NCBI GenBank assembly: GCA_002424865.1
Contig: DILC01000034.1
Coordinates: 40,452-104,451 of the forward strand
DNA length: 64,000 nucleotides
Reading direction: 5' to 3'
Origin: Rhodocyclaceae bacterium UBA5602
Lineage (GTDB): Bacteria > Pseudomonadota > Gammaproteobacteria > Burkholderiales > Rhodocyclaceae
In this document: one piece after another, positions 63,912 to 64,000 of the stretch
Layout of the letters: the number at the start of each line of letters is the position of its first letter
Numbering within the stretch: the first letter of the stretch is position 1
Program-made: the position numbers and the translations under genes
Notes under the pieces: generated by a model
What the model saw: only the letters and a program-made list of their open reading frames with translations
The model's database searches: none
Told to the model about the DNA's origin: nothing

Positions 63912-64000
63912 GATTTCGGCCGCTTGTGAAACATGAGAAAGCTCGCCGTCCACAGCACGGCGGCATAGATCAGCAGCGCCAGCACCTTGCCCCACAACTG
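63908..64000 (-). CDS. Upstream ABC-2 permease, C-terminal fragment (cut by window edge)
   Basis: The last 30 residues (QLWGKVLALLIYAAVLWTAS, then FLMFHKRPKS) of a membrane protein whose TGA overlaps the next ATG as ATGA. A C-terminal helix with a basic tail, as in paired ABC-2 permeases. Most of the gene lies beyond the window. Confidence 0.7.
   Translation of the reverse strand, partial: QLWGKVLALLIYAAVLWTASFLMFHKRPKS

Noticed and set aside
1..64000. CRISPR array, prophage or insertion sequence
   Set aside because: No regularly spaced repeats, integrase, transposase or terminal inverted repeats were found.

Overview
The window is ordinary chromosome from a betaproteobacterium; the genus cannot be fixed from sequence alone. 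The case rests on gene content and order: yceF facing yceD-rpmF-plsX, a YciB/YciI/BolA/parvulin string, prfB followed by lysS and mnmC, a protein resembling the betaproteobacterial DUF2863 family, and a complete MSHA-type pilus locus. Coding density is high, and there is no rRNA, CRISPR array, prophage, integrase or recognisable insertion sequence. Composition is mid-GC with AT-rich promoters. From about 62.74 kb to the right edge the DNA is visibly richer in GC.

Layout. 1-5.9 kb: plsX (cut by the window edge), rpmF and yceD on the minus strand; yceF, an RsmI-like methylase and a DUF2863-like gene on the plus strand; then dadA on the minus strand. 6.1-11 kb: msrB, yciB, a YciI-like gene, a BolA-like gene, a secreted parvulin, a membrane protein with a monooxygenase-like domain, and an MFS transporter. 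11-20.9 kb: purL, a MAPEG protein, a PAS-PAS-GAF-GGDEF-EAL protein, a quinone-reductase-like MDR enzyme, and glutathione-dependent formaldehyde dehydrogenase. 21-24.4 kb: two tandem GMC oxidoreductases. 24.9-30.9 kb: an RNA methyltransferase, a DEAD-box helicase, a gamma carbonic anhydrase, and a glutaminase fused to STAS and cyclic-nucleotide-binding domains. 31-50.5 kb: a large hybrid histidine kinase followed by the MSHA pilus locus. 50.6-62.6 kb: a response-regulator/nucleotide cyclase, prfB with its programmed frameshift, lysS, mnmC, a glycine-zipper envelope protein, gltX, tRNA-Val(CAC), a small zinc-ribbon-like protein, a flavodoxin-fold protein, lysC and tag. 62.7-64 kb: two ABC-2 permeases in the GC-rich tail, the second cut by the window edge.

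The MSHA locus is the largest functional unit. It is split into three transcription units: mshE-mshG plus an unknown four-helix membrane gene (plus strand); mshA-C-D-O plus a giant PilX/MshP-like protein (minus strand); and mshI-(pilN-like)-J-K-L-M-N (plus strand). mshA and mshI diverge from a 0.4 kb intergenic region holding a structured leader, and a strong terminator follows mshA. A perfect 23-bp dyad lies upstream of mshE. Pilus-linked regulators flank the locus: a hybrid kinase on the left and a REC-cyclase on the right.

The most unusual signal is a short, non-palindromic repeat of about 27 bp (consensus CGCCGTCYCGCCAGCGCCGA followed by CTTTTTT), present ten times in 64 kb in both orientations. 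Five copies are intergenic and five lie inside genes. Three of the coding copies are read in the same frame and supply an AV(P/S)PAPT linker between domains of unrelated proteins (MshN, MnmC, a glycine-zipper protein). At least two further intergenic, hairpin-forming repeat families are present.
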